Positions 1 through 8,894 of a stretch of 64,000 nucleotides of DNA are shown here, piece by piece (the first letter of the stretch is position 1; the number at the start of each line of letters is the position of its first letter). This DNA comes from Nocardia niigatensis NBRC 100131 (GTDB lineage: Bacteria; Actinomycetota; Actinomycetes; Mycobacteriales; Mycobacteriaceae): contig NZ_BAGC01000110.1 of NCBI RefSeq assembly GCF_000308655.1, positions 62,001-126,000 of the forward strand, in the 5' to 3' direction. The notes under the pieces are model-generated. The model was not told where the DNA came from. It saw nothing but the letters and a program-made list of their open reading frames with translations, and made no database searches. Position numbers and translations under genes: made by a program.

Positions 1-194
1 GAGGGCAGGCTGACCGAGGGGTCGCGCTCGTCCCACTGCTCGCCGCGCACGCCGGACGGGCCGTCGGAGACCGGCATCTCGGCCAGTCCGATGCCCGGCT
101 CGCCGGCGAAGCGGAAGAAGTTCGCGCCCGAGATCAGGCGAATCTTGGCGGGAAGATCCAGCTTCCCGAGCAGGTCGTCGATGATGTCGGTCAC
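1..194 (-). CDS. GH3-family beta-glucosidase, N-terminus only
   Basis: Only the first 64 or so residues lie in the window; the gene runs off the left edge. The motifs RLISGANFFRF and VSDGPSGVRG match the start of the glycoside hydrolase family 3 catalytic barrel, which removes terminal beta-linked sugars from oligosaccharides or glycosides. The GTG start at 194 overlaps the TGA of the upstream hydrolase (GTGA), so the two are probably translated together. The family call rests on a short segment and the substrate cannot be inferred. Confidence 0.7.
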   Translation of the reverse strand, partial: MTDIIDDLLGKLDLPAKIRLISGANFFRFAGEPGIGLAEMPVSDGPSGVRGEQWDERDPSVSLP

Positions 195-1032
195 GCCTGT
201 TCCTTCCAGAAGGTCACCAGGTCCGCGCTGACCTGCGCGGGGACATCCTCGTTCGGTACATGACCGGAACCGGGATAGACGGCCGTCTTCGCGCTCAACT
301 GTGCCGCGAAGCGCTCGTGCACCTCGGGCGTCCACAGGTCGTTGGTGTCTCCGAAGGCGACCAGGATCGGCACGCCCGAATCCCGCAGCACGGCCGGATC
401 TTTCACCGGCGGGTCGGCCATGCAGGTGAGGATGCCGATGATGTTGGCCTTCTTGGTACGCAGGATCCGCTCCCGCAGGAACTCCATCCGCTGCGGCGAG
501 GGCTGCTGGTCGGCCTGGGCCATGACCGCGCTCATCTGCTGCCAGATGGTCTCCTGCCCACCGGCTTCCACCATCTGCGCGACCAGCACGGCGGCGGGAA
601 GTTGATGTCCTCGACGGAGGACGGGCCCGACGCGAGCAGGGTCAGACTGCGGAACCGCTGTGGCCGTTCGATGACCGCGACGCGGGAGACGTAGCCGCCG
701 AAGGAATGCCCGACCAGATGAATGGGCTCGTCCGGCGAGATCTGATCCACCACTACCTGCAGGTCGCCGACGAAATCGGCCAGGGTGTACCCGGTCACCT
801 CGTCCGGCCCCTCGGATTCCCACTGCCCGCGCTGGTCATAGGCGACCGCCCGGTACCCGGCCGCCGCGAGCAGCGGCAGCATCCCCTCGAAGTCCTCCTT
901 GGAGCCGGTGAAGCCCGGCACCAGCAGCGCGGTGCCGAGACGCTCGATCCCGGCGGGCGGCTCGACTTCCCAGGCGGCCAGCTTTCCGGCCGCTCCGCGC
1001 AGCGTGATCGGCGTGATCGGGGCCTGACTCAT
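191..1032 (-). pseudogene. Alpha/beta hydrolase with one internal frameshift
   Basis: Two overlapping frames together encode one alpha/beta hydrolase of about 280 residues. The first frame holds the nucleophile elbow GHSFGG; the second holds the acid (AFGDTND) and the histidine (GSGHVPN). The frame changes near 598, in a C/G-rich stretch, from ...SSVEDINFP to AAVLVAQMVEAG. The total length is one base short of a whole number of codons, as expected for a single-base deletion. All three catalytic elements survive, so this is either a very recent inactivation or a sequence error. The ATG at 1032 is preceded by a purine-rich AGGGAAGGG. The product would be a cytoplasmic esterase or epoxide-hydrolase-like enzyme; the substrate is unknown. 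Confidence 0.75.
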
Positions 1033-1171
1033 CGGCAATCCCTTCCCTACGTACTGCCCTGTACGGCTGGCACGAGTGTGCCAGTGGAAATCCAGTTTAC
1101 CGAGCGACCATTAGGTACTGTTATCGTTTCGTGACCATAGCCCAGTTTTGCCTGATCAAGCCGCATGACTA

Positions 1172-1783
1172 GTGTCCCACCTCATGACGCCCCACCCCCG
1201 ACGCCGCAGACGGGGCGACGACCGCCGCGAGCAGATCATCGACGAGGCCCTGAAGGCCTTCGCCGACAACGGCTATCGCAATACCGCCATCGCCGAGATC
1301 GCCGAACGCTGCGGCCTGTCGCAGCCTGGGCTGCTGTACTACTTCCCGAACAAGGCCGCGCTGCTGTCCGCGGTCCTCGACTACCGCGACCGCCTCGACT
1401 ACGACCGCCTCGGGTTCGGGCAGCAGCTGCGCGGCAAGGACGCCCTCGTCCGGCTGACACAGCTGGTCGACCACAATATGCATGTGCCCGGACTGGTCCG
1501 GCTGTTCACGGTGCTCACCAGCGAGGCCGTCACGGCCGACCATCCCGCACACGAGTGGGCGCTGAATCGCTATCGCCTGCTCCAGGACTATCTCGCCGGG
1601 GCGCTGGACGCGGGCCGGGCCGACGGCAGCATCCGCGCGGATATCGACCCCGCCGCGATCGCGCGTCAGGTCTTCGCCATGATGGACGGCCTGCAGCTGC
1701 AATGGCTGGTGGACCCCGACACCGTCGACATGGCCGCCCTCTTCCGCGCCTACATCGACGAGCTCATCGCCTACATCTCCTAG
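1172..1783 (+). CDS. TetR-family transcriptional regulator
   Basis: A 203-aa protein with a classic N-terminal TetR helix-turn-helix (TAIAEIAERCGLSQPGLLYYF, residues about 37-57) and a helical ligand-binding C-terminal half. It sits divergently from the alpha/beta hydrolase, 139 bp away, so hydrolase control and autoregulation are the obvious inference. A GTG at 1172 or an ATG at 1184 could be the start; the basic PRRRRRG stretch lies just after either. The ligand is unknown. Confidence 0.88.
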   Translation: MSHLMTPHPRRRRRGDDRREQIIDEALKAFADNGYRNTAIAEIAERCGLSQPGLLYYFPNKAALLSAVLDYRDRLDYDRLGFGQQLRGKDALVRLTQLVDHNMHVPGLVRLFTVLTSEAVTADHPAHEWALNRYRLLQDYLAGALDAGRADGSIRADIDPAAIARQVFAMMDGLQLQWLVDPDTVDMAALFRAYIDELIAYIS

Positions 1784-1810
1784 CGCCTCGGCCGGCCACG
1801 GCGGAGCGCT

Positions 1811-2203
1811 TCAGCCGGCCACAGCGTCGCGAAAGTGCGCGGCGAGATCGAGCCCGGCGGCCTGCTCCGGCGTGATCCAGGCGTGGTCGTCGTGCTCGTC
1901 CGGGTTGAGAGTCACCACGCCGCCGCCGTTTTCGCGCACATCGAAGACGCGCGCGTGAATCCGCAACGGGCGACCGGCCACATCCATCCACTCGTGCGCC
2001 GAGCGCTCCCCGAGCACCTCGATGCTCAGCCCGGTCTCCTCGGCGACCTCGCGCACCGCGGCCTGTTCGGGCCGCTCCCCAGGCTCGACGCCACCACCCG
2101 GCAGCTCCCACCGTCCGGCCAGGAAAACCCCTGCGGCCCTGCGGATCAGCAGAATCGTGCCGTCGCGCTCGATCCGGCAGTACACCAAGTGCTTTTCTTT
2201 CAC
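1811..2203 (-). CDS. Nudix hydrolase
   Basis: A 130-aa protein with a complete Nudix box: GGVEPGE, seven residues, then REVAEETGL (about residues 37-59), giving the Mg-binding REUXEE core. Nudix enzymes hydrolyse nucleoside diphosphates linked to another moiety; ADP-ribose, NADH or oxidised dNTPs are the usual substrates of this size class, and nothing here narrows that down. The GTG start at 2203 gives MKEKHLVYC. It is convergent with the TetR gene, whose stop is 27 bp away. Confidence 0.9.
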   Translation of the reverse strand: MKEKHLVYCRIERDGTILLIRRAAGVFLAGRWELPGGGVEPGERPEQAAVREVAEETGLSIEVLGERSAHEWMDVAGRPLRIHARVFDVRENGGGVVTLNPDEHDDHAWITPEQAAGLDLAAHFRDAVAG

Positions 2204-2312
2204 CCGATGATCATGCGCGAACGCCGCGCGCTATCAACCGCAGCACGCCGTCGGTGTATGAACCTGGCGCAACGGGATTTTCGTGCCGGGCCGGCCTGCG
2301 GCCCGGTCCCGG

Positions 2313-2807
2313 CTACGCCGAATCCGCCGCGTACTGGTACTTGCCGCGATCGAGTTTGCGGACGTTGCTGTTGTCGCGCTGTGCCATCCGCCCCAGCGCC
2401 ACGGCCACGTGGTGGCGGGCGCTGATCGGCAGCTCCACTCCGCGCCTCTGAAGCGCCGCGATCACTTCCGCCGGAGTCCAGGTCTGCTCCGGGTGCTCGG
2501 CGAGGAAGTCGGCTACCACTCTGGGCAGCGAGCGACCCTGGGTCGGTGCCGCCGAGTCCGCAACTTCCGGCACGTCGGTCAACTGCTCGTCGCGGGCGGT
2601 ATCGAGCCAGTTCGCGACGGTGAGCAGCTTCGAGCAGGCGGCGCGCAACTCGGCGCCGGGCGACCGGATGTCACCGAGGTTGTACATCGCCTGGTAGTAG
2701 CGACCGATGTTGGTCAGCAGTTCGATGACTTGCTTCTCGGTGTCGGCGACGATGGCTTCGCTGCTGCGACCCGACTGCGCGGCCGCCGCCACTGCTCCCA
2801 CGTCCAC
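2313..2807 (-). CDS. Hypothetical protein with C-terminal winged-helix-like segment
   Basis: About 164 aa from the GTG at 2807, chosen because AGAAGGGA lies 9-10 bases upstream; an open frame extends to 2858. The N-terminal half is helical and polar. The C-terminal 70 residues (SLPRVVADFLAEHPEQTWTP then AEVIAALQRRG and GKYQYA) look like a small winged helix of the kind that gauges repeat status or binds DNA, with the final basic-aromatic wing. No enzyme motif is visible. I do not recognise the family and assign no function. Confidence 0.6.
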   Translation of the reverse strand: MDVGAVAAAAQSGRSSEAIVADTEKQVIELLTNIGRYYQAMYNLGDIRSPGAELRAACSKLLTVANWLDTARDEQLTDVPEVADSAAPTQGRSLPRVVADFLAEHPEQTWTPAEVIAALQRRGVELPISARHHVAVALGRMAQRDNSNVRKLDRGKYQYAADSA

Positions 2808-2998
2808 GTCCGACAATCCCTTCTCTGTTGATCTACAGATGCACGGCGCTCCCGACACTAGCCAAGCGTGGCGGCCGAATTGTGAAAGACTACAAGGTCA
2901 TTGCCGCCGGCGCGCCACCAACGGCGTGTCGAAGAACTGAAATGTCTGGTTCGCCCAGTAAGGTACGCCCTCCGGCCACGATCCCGCATGATCGTTCC

Positions 2999-3018
2999 AC
3001 CTCCGGCACACCGGAGGT
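2999..3018. promoter_or_regulatory. Short perfect hairpin upstream of the kinase remnant
   Basis: ACCTCCGG and CCGGAGGT form an 8-bp stem around the loop CACA. It lies 34 bp before the GTG of the broken kinase gene and about 190 bp upstream of the divergent hypothetical gene. It could be an operator or an RNA hairpin; there is no T-run. Confidence 0.4.
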
Positions 3019-3051
3019 TTCGGTGCGGGCGCCCAGCGCGATATTCATTCG

Positions 3052-3679
3052 GTGGGCAGCGCGCTCGAACCAGGCGAGGAGTTCGCCGGCTACCAGATCC
3101 TACGGAAACTGGGGGCCGGCGGGATGGGTACGGTTTATCAGGCGCGCGACCGGGGCCTGCCGCGATTCGTCGCCCTGAAGCTGCTGACGCTGCCCGGCGG
3201 CGAATCGCCGCATAGGGTGCGATTCCGGCGCGAGGCCGATACTGTTGCGCGGCTGCAGCATCCGAACATGGTGACGGTGTACGCGCGCGGCGGGGAACAG
3301 GACCGGCTCTGGATCTCCATGACCTTCGTGGACGGCACCGACGTGGCGCGCGCCCTCCGGCCCGGGGCGATGGTCCCGGCCCGGGCCGGATCGCGCGCGC
3401 CGACGGCGGTATCGGTATCGGCGCGACCGTTCAGGCCAAGCGCGGCAGCGGATCACGGATCCTGATGGCGCTGTTGCTGATCATCGCCCTGGCCGACCCC
3501 CACGCTGCAGGCCCTCGGCCGGCGCGGGACCGTCCAGCAATCCACCGTCAAGGTCACCGATCCGGCGAAGGCCGACAAGGTGATCACCCTGAATCCGGCG
3601 GCGGGCGCCACGCTCGCACTCGACGCGACAGTCACCCATCGGGGTCGGCAGCGTGAGCACCTACATCCCGACCAGCTGA
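3052..3679 (+). pseudogene. Ser/Thr protein kinase remnant with internal deletion
   Basis: The first 100 residues are a Hanks-type kinase N-lobe: glycine loop LGAGGMGTVYQARD, VALKLL lysine and the alpha-C glutamate in RREADTVARLQHPN. The frame then loses homology after about 3375, where the HRD and DFG lobe should follow. Around 3465-3500 a hydrophobic stretch (LMALLLIIALA) resembles the transmembrane helix. In another frame DPAKADKVITLNPAAGATLA, and after a further shift GVGSVSTYIPTS followed by TGA, resemble the extracellular end of such kinases (PASTA-like). The C-lobe is therefore deleted and at least two frameshifts follow. No active kinase can be made. Confidence 0.72.
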
Positions 3680-3703
3680 CACGCCGCGTCCGAGCCGATG
3701 TTC

Positions 3704-5671
3704 TCACCGCGCGTGGCCGCGGTACCAGGCCAGCAGTTCCGGCGCGTCGACCGCCGCCGGATCCACCACTCGCGCCGGATCCACGCCTTGCAGCAGGCGT
3801 TTCACCGGGACCTCCAGCTTCTTGCCGGTGCGGGTGTGCGGAATGCCCGGGGCGGCGAGGATGTCGTCCGGCACGTGTCGCGGCGACAGCTCGGCCCGGA
3901 TGGCGGCGGTGATGCGCTGCCGCAATTCGGAGGTGAGTTCGAGTCCCGGCGCGAGCACCACGAACAGGGGCATCCAATATCCGCCGTTGGGCTGCTCGAT
4001 ACCCAGGACCATCGCCTCGGCGATCTCCGGCAGCCGCTCGACGACCTCATAGATGTCGGCGCTGCCCATCCGGATCCCATTGCGGTTCAGAGTGGAATCG
4101 GACCGGCCGTGGACGATCACGCTGCCGTGCGAAGTGCGGGTGATCCAGTCGCCGTGCCGCCAGACGCCGGGGTGCATGTCGAAATAGGCGTCCCGGTATC
4201 GCCTGCCGTCCGGATCGTTCCAGAAGGCGACGGGCATGGAGGGCATGGGCCGGGTGACGATCAGCTCGCCGACCGCATCGAGGACCGGGTGACCGGATTC
4301 GTCCCATGCCTCCAGTGCGACACCGAGATACGGTGTGGAAAGCTCGCCGGGCCGGACGGGCACGGTGCGGGTGCCGCCCATGAAGGCCGAGACGATGTCG
4401 GTACCGCCGCTGATCGAGGAGACCGGGATATCGCCGACATGGTCGCGCAACCAGATCGACGAGGTCGCGGGGAAGGCGGATCCGGTGATCCCGATCTGCC
4501 GCAGGGCGCGCAGATCGTGGGCGAGCGCCGGGCGTGAGCCCGCCTTCTCGCAGCCCAGGACGTACCCCGGGCTGGTCCCCAGGACCGTGGCGCGGGCGCG
4601 AGCCGCCAAGGCCCACAGGGCATCCGGCGATGGATAGGCGGGGCTGCCGTCGTAACAGACCATGGTCGCGCCCGCCAGCAGCCCGGAGACCTGGAAGTTC
4701 CACATCATCCAGCTGGGGCTCGTGTACCAGAAGAAGATGTCGTCGGGCCCGATGTCGGCGTGCAGGGCGACGGCTTTCAGGTGTTCGAGCAGCACCCCGC
4801 CATGGCCGTGCACGATGCCCTTGGGCTTGCCGGTGGTTCCGGAGGAGTAGAGCACCCACAGCGGATGCTCGAAGTCGACCGGCTCGGGGGTGAGGGCGGG
4901 AGGCGTGGACGTGAACAGGTCTTCGGTGGCGTCGTTCCAGTCGAGGATGCCGGGCAGCGTGCCGCCGAGCCGGGACACCAGGATGGTGCCGCGCAGTGCG
5001 GGCAATCCGGCTCGGAGAGCATCGATTTCGTCGAGCTTGTGGTGCGCCTTGCCGCCGTAGCGGTAGCCGTCGGCGGTGATGAGCACGACCGGTTCGAGCT
5101 GGCCCAGGCGGTCGAGCGCCGCCGCGGCCGTATAGTCCTGCCCGCACGCGCTCCAGACGGCTCCGATGCTGGCGGTGGCCAGGAAGGCGATCACGGCTTC
5201 GGGGATGTTCGGCAGGTAGCCCGCCACGCGGTCGCCCCGGCGGACACCGAGTTCTTGCAGGGAGCGCGCCAGCACGGCTGTGCGGGAGAGCATTTCGGAC
5301 CAGGACAGTTCCCGCTGCGGGGTGTCCTCGCTCAGCGCGATGATGGCGGGGCGATCGGTGCGCGCATGCCTGATCACCTGGTCGACATAGTTGACCCGGG
5401 TACCCGGAAACCACCGCGTGCCCGGCATGGCGGTCGAGGCGAGCACCTCGGCGGGGTCGTCGCCCAGCTCGAAGTACTGCCATACCGCCCGCCAGAATCC
5501 GGCGATGTCGTCCACCGACCACTGCCACAGTTCGTCGTAGCCGGTGGTGCGGATTCCATAGCGCCGCTGTACGAATCGGCCGAAGTCGGTGATCCGCGCG
5601 GCTTCGATATCGGCCGCGCTCGGTGTCCACTGCGGTGCGTCCGCCACGATCTCGGTCACCGGGCGCTCCAT
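3704..5671 (-). CDS. Acetoacetyl-CoA synthetase
   Basis: A 655-aa ANL-superfamily ligase that activates acetoacetate to acetoacetyl-CoA via the acyl-adenylate. Visible motifs are the P-loop-like LYSSGTTGKPKG, the SGGTDI segment typical of acetoacetyl-CoA synthetases, HGDWI, HGRSDSTLNRNGIRMG and the C-terminal catalytic lysine in RTGKKLEVP. Length and order fit the family (about 650 aa). ATG 5671 overlaps the upstream dehydrogenase by 16 bp; a GTG at 5659 would give a GTGA overlap and is an equally good start. It is the last gene of a ketone-body operon with the dehydrogenase and transporter. Confidence 0.92.
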   Translation of the reverse strand: MERPVTEIVADAPQWTPSAADIEAARITDFGRFVQRRYGIRTTGYDELWQWSVDDIAGFWRAVWQYFELGDDPAEVLASTAMPGTRWFPGTRVNYVDQVIRHARTDRPAIIALSEDTPQRELSWSEMLSRTAVLARSLQELGVRRGDRVAGYLPNIPEAVIAFLATASIGAVWSACGQDYTAAAALDRLGQLEPVVLITADGYRYGGKAHHKLDEIDALRAGLPALRGTILVSRLGGTLPGILDWNDATEDLFTSTPPALTPEPVDFEHPLWVLYSSGTTGKPKGIVHGHGGVLLEHLKAVALHADIGPDDIFFWYTSPSWMMWNFQVSGLLAGATMVCYDGSPAYPSPDALWALAARARATVLGTSPGYVLGCEKAGSRPALAHDLRALRQIGITGSAFPATSSIWLRDHVGDIPVSSISGGTDIVSAFMGGTRTVPVRPGELSTPYLGVALEAWDESGHPVLDAVGELIVTRPMPSMPVAFWNDPDGRRYRDAYFDMHPGVWRHGDWITRTSHGSVIVHGRSDSTLNRNGIRMGSADIYEVVERLPEIAEAMVLGIEQPNGGYWMPLFVVLAPGLELTSELRQRITAAIRAELSPRHVPDDILAAPGIPHTRTGKKLEVPVKRLLQGVDPARVVDPAAVDAPELLAWYRGHAR

Positions 5672-6423
5672 CCGCCATCCATGGTGTACGAGGCCCCGGT
5701 CACCATGCGGGCGGCGTCGGAGGCGAGCCAGCCGACCAGCGAGGCCACCTCCTCCGGTTCCACCAGCCGCTTGATCGCGTTGTCGGTCAGCATGATCCGC
5801 TCCACCACCTCCTGTTCGGGTATGCCGTGGGCCGCGGCCTGATCGGCGATCTGCTTGTCCACCAGCGGGGTTCGCACATAGCCGGGGTTCACGCAGTTGC
5901 TGGTGACTCCGTGCGGCCCGCCCTCCAGGGCCGTCACCTTCGACAGCCCTTCCAGCGCGTGTTTGGCGGTCACATACGCGGATTTGAAGGCCGAGGCCCG
6001 CAATCCGTGCACCGACGAGAGATTGATGATCCGGCCGTACCCCTGGGCGTACATGTGCGGCAGGGCCGCGCGGGTGAGCAGGAACGGGGCCTCCACCATG
6101 AGCCGCAGCATCATGCGGAAGCGGTCGGGCGGGAAATCGGCGATCGGGCTGACGGTCTGGACTCCGGCATTGTTGACCAGGATGTCGGTCTCCAGCCGCA
6201 GGTCCTCCAGCGCGGTCACATCGGACAGGTCCACCTGCCAGGTGTGCCCGCCGAATTCGGCGGCCACCTTCTCGGCCCCGTCGCCGTCGATATCGGCGAC
6301 GGTGACCGTCGCGCCGCGGGCGGCGAGCTCGCGGGCGCAGGCCGCCCCGATCCCGCTCGCCCCGCCCGTCACCAAGGCCCTGCGTCCCGTCAGTTCTCCC
6401 AGGGGTCCGGTCGTCTCGGTCAT
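5656..6423 (-). CDS. D-3-hydroxybutyrate dehydrogenase (SDR)
   Basis: A 255-aa short-chain dehydrogenase: NAD-binding TGGASGIG near residue 19, NNAG, catalytic Ser in NLSSVHG and YxxxK as YVTAK. The sequence from NPGYVRTPLVDKQI to the end follows bacterial 3-hydroxybutyrate dehydrogenases, which oxidise D-3-hydroxybutyrate to acetoacetate. Its product is the substrate of the ligase directly downstream. The start ATG overlaps the transporter stop (ATGA), so all three genes are translationally coupled. Confidence 0.88.
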   Translation of the reverse strand: MTETTGPLGELTGRRALVTGGASGIGAACARELAARGATVTVADIDGDGAEKVAAEFGGHTWQVDLSDVTALEDLRLETDILVNNAGVQTVSPIADFPPDRFRMMLRLMVEAPFLLTRAALPHMYAQGYGRIINLSSVHGLRASAFKSAYVTAKHALEGLSKVTALEGGPHGVTSNCVNPGYVRTPLVDKQIADQAAAHGIPEQEVVERIMLTDNAIKRLVEPEEVASLVGWLASDAARMVTGASYTMDGGWSAR

Positions 6424-7814
6424 GCCACCTTCACCTCACCAATGGTCTGCTTCGAACTGTGCTGCGCGGCAATGCTTTCCGCGTCGGCCCGGTCGATGGC
6501 CGCCAGATCCGCGCCCTTGGTCTCGCGGGCGAACAGGACGGCCACCACGGTCACCGCCGCCGAGGCCGCCAGGTACCAGGCGATCGGCACCGAGGACTTG
6601 TAGGTCTCCAGCAGCCGCACGGCGATGATCGGCGCCAGCGATCCCGCCACCAGCGAGGTCACCTGATAGCCCAGGGACACACCGGAATACCGCATGCGGG
6701 TCGGGAACATCTCGGCCATGATCGCCGGCTGCGCCGAATACATGAGGGCGTGGAACACCAGTCCGATGATGACGGCGGACAGGATGATCGCGTTGTGCCC
6801 GCTGTCCATCATCGGGAAGGCGAAGAAGCCCCAGGTGGCGGCGGTGAGTGCGCCGACCAGGTAGACCGGGCGGCGTCCGATGCGATCGCTGAGCCGCCCG
6901 ACCAGCGGGATGACCAGGAAGTGCACGGTGTGCGCCGCGAGCAGCCACCACAGAATCACCTTGGTGTTGGCTCCCACATGGACTTTCAGATAGGTGATGC
7001 TGAAAGTGACCACGAGGTAATAGAAGACGTTCTCGCCGAACCGGAGTCCCATGGCGGTGAGCACACCTCGCGGATACCGCTTCAGGACCTCGAGCGCGCT
7101 GAAGGAATTCGCCTTCTCCTCTTCGGCGACCTGTTGCGCGGCCACGAAGATCGGCGCGTCGGTGATCTTGGTGCGCACGTAGTAGCCGATCAGCACCACC
7201 ACCGCCGACAGCCAGAAGGCCACCCGCCAGCCCCAGGACAGGAACGCCGCGTCCGACAGCGTCGAGGTCAGCACGAGCAGCACGATGGTCGCGAGCATAT
7301 TGCCCACCGGCACCGCCGCCTGCGGCCACGACGCCCAGAACGCGCGACTGCGGCTCGGACTGTGCTCGGCGACCAGCAGCACCGCGCCACCCCACTCGCC
7401 GCCGACCGCGAAGCCCTGCACGAACCGCAGCACCACCAGCAGCACCGGGGCCAGATACCCGACCTGCCCGTAGGTCGGCAGGCAGCCCATCAGGAAGGTG
7501 GCCGCGCCGACCAGCACCAGGCTCAGCTGCAGCAGCTTCTTGCGCCCGTACCTGTCGCCGAAGTGGCCGAAGACGATGCCCCCCAGCGGCCGGGCCGCGA
7601 ACCCGACCGCGTAGGTGACGAAGGCCGCCAGGATGGCGTCCAGGTCGCTGGTGCCCTTGGCGAAGAACACCTTGTTGAACACCAGCGTGGCCGCGGTGCC
7701 GTAGAGGAAGAACTCGTACCACTCGACCACGGTCCCCGCCATGGACGCGGCGACCACACGCCGCAATCCGGCCAGGCCGCCGCCGGCTTCCGGTTCGGTA
7801 TCCGGGAGGCTCAT
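6420..7814 (-). CDS. MHS-type MFS transporter, probably for 3-hydroxybutyrate or acetoacetate
   Basis: A 464-aa twelve-helix permease of the metabolite:H+ symporter group. It has the family signature between helices 2 and 3 (GHFGDRYGRKKLLQ), EWGGAVLLVAEHSP before the central region and a second GRLSDRIGRRP loop. It is first in the operon with 3-hydroxybutyrate dehydrogenase and acetoacetyl-CoA synthetase, so uptake of a ketone body is the natural inference. ATG 7814 has AAGGAG 8 bases upstream. The divergent LysR gene probably controls it. Confidence 0.87.
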   Translation of the reverse strand: MSLPDTEPEAGGGLAGLRRVVAASMAGTVVEWYEFFLYGTAATLVFNKVFFAKGTSDLDAILAAFVTYAVGFAARPLGGIVFGHFGDRYGRKKLLQLSLVLVGAATFLMGCLPTYGQVGYLAPVLLVVLRFVQGFAVGGEWGGAVLLVAEHSPSRSRAFWASWPQAAVPVGNMLATIVLLVLTSTLSDAAFLSWGWRVAFWLSAVVVLIGYYVRTKITDAPIFVAAQQVAEEEKANSFSALEVLKRYPRGVLTAMGLRFGENVFYYLVVTFSITYLKVHVGANTKVILWWLLAAHTVHFLVIPLVGRLSDRIGRRPVYLVGALTAATWGFFAFPMMDSGHNAIILSAVIIGLVFHALMYSAQPAIMAEMFPTRMRYSGVSLGYQVTSLVAGSLAPIIAVRLLETYKSSVPIAWYLAASAAVTVVAVLFARETKGADLAAIDRADAESIAAQHSSKQTIGEVKVA

Positions 7815-7939
7815 CGCGCAACTCCTTCACGCCGGGGCCGCCCCACCCTCATCTGTGACGCGGCCCACACATACTTCGATGCCAAGGAGTATTCGTGCAC
7901 ATTCGCCCCGACAGCAATGACCAGATCCGCAAACCCAAT

Positions 7940-7953
7940 CTGCAAGAATGCAG
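7940..7953. promoter_or_regulatory. Candidate LysR operator CTGCA-N4-TGCAG
   Basis: An inverted repeat CTGCA AGAA TGCAG ends two bases before the LysR start codon, in the 141-bp gap between the divergent regulator and ketone-body operon. A repressing autoregulatory site at this position is plausible, but only one clear palindrome is visible and it was identified by eye. Confidence 0.4.
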
Positions 7954-7955
7954 AA

Positions 7956-8894
7956 ATGAGCGTGACCTCCACCACCAACCGGCCGAGCCCCGACGATCTG
8001 CTGGTGCTGCTCGCGGTCGGCCGGACGGGCCGCTACGTCTCCGCCGCGGAGGAGCTGGGCATCAACCACACCACCATCTCCCGCCGCATCGCCGCCCTCG
8101 AACAGGCCCTCGGCGGGCGGGTCCTGATTCGCGGCGCGAGCGGCTGGGAGCTCACCGAACTCGGGCGGGAGGCGCTCACCGCCGCCGAGGCCATCGAAAC
8201 CGCCGTCCGCTCACTGACTTCCGACACCCCCGCCCTCGAAGGTGTGGTTCGCATGTCGGCCACGGACGGGTTCAGCGCCTACATCGCCGCACCCGCCATC
8301 GCCGCCCTGCAACGCCGTCACCCCAAGCTCTCGGTGGAGATCGTGACCGCCACCCGCCTCGCCTCCCTGCAGCGCTCGGGCTCGGATATCGAAGTGGTAG
8401 TGGGTAAACCGCAACTCCGCCGCGCCCGCGCCATCGAACTGGGCGAGTACACCCTCGGCCTCTACGCCGCGCACTCCTACCTCGCCGACCATCCCGCGCC
8501 CGCCACCGTCGACGATCTCGCGCGCCACCCGCTCGTCTACTTCATCGACTCCATGCTCCAGGTCGACGACCTCGACCTGGCCCCCACCTTCGCCCCGGCC
8601 ATGCGCGAATCCCTCTCCTCCACCAATGTTTTCGTTCACGTCGAAGCGACCCGCGCGGCCGCGGGCCTGGGCCTGCTCCCCTGCTTCATGGCGGACCGCC
8701 ACCCAGATCTGACCCGAGTTCTCTCGGATGTCTCAGTGCGCCTGACCTATTGGCTGGTGGTCCGTCCGGAAACCCTCCGTCGCCCCGAAGTGGCCACCCT
8801 CGTCGAAGCCCTCCGCGAGCAGGTCCACACCCAGCGCGACATGCTCATGGGCGCCCCGGATCCCGGACGGGAGTTACCTGAATCGTCCAGCTGA
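7956..8894 (+). CDS. LysR-family transcriptional regulator
   Basis: A 312-aa regulator starting MSVTSTTNRPSPDDLL at the ATG at 7956. It has an N-terminal winged HTH (YVSAAEELGINHTTISRRIA, about residues 30-49) followed by a periplasmic-binding-protein-like effector domain (EGVVRMSATDGFSAYIAAPA onward). It is divergent from the ketone-body operon, so 3-hydroxybutyrate or acetoacetate is a likely effector by position only. Its last 50 bases overlap the convergent PNPOx remnant. Confidence 0.9.
   Translation: MSVTSTTNRPSPDDLLVLLAVGRTGRYVSAAEELGINHTTISRRIAALEQALGGRVLIRGASGWELTELGREALTAAEAIETAVRSLTSDTPALEGVVRMSATDGFSAYIAAPAIAALQRRHPKLSVEIVTATRLASLQRSGSDIEVVVGKPQLRRARAIELGEYTLGLYAAHSYLADHPAPATVDDLARHPLVYFIDSMLQVDDLDLAPTFAPAMRESLSSTNVFVHVEATRAAAGLGLLPCFMADRHPDLTRVLSDVSVRLTYWLVVRPETLRRPEVATLVEALREQVHTQRDMLMGAPDPGRELPESSS

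Noticed and set aside
4047..5678. A long open frame on the same strand as the acetoacetyl-CoA synthetase, shifted by one base
   Set aside because: Arginine/proline-rich GC artefact; the overlapping frame has full catalytic motifs.
6459..7950. A long plus-strand frame running into the LysR gene
   Set aside because: The first 1.5 kb is antisense to the MFS transporter and has His/Arg/Gln-rich composition; only the part from 7956 is real.
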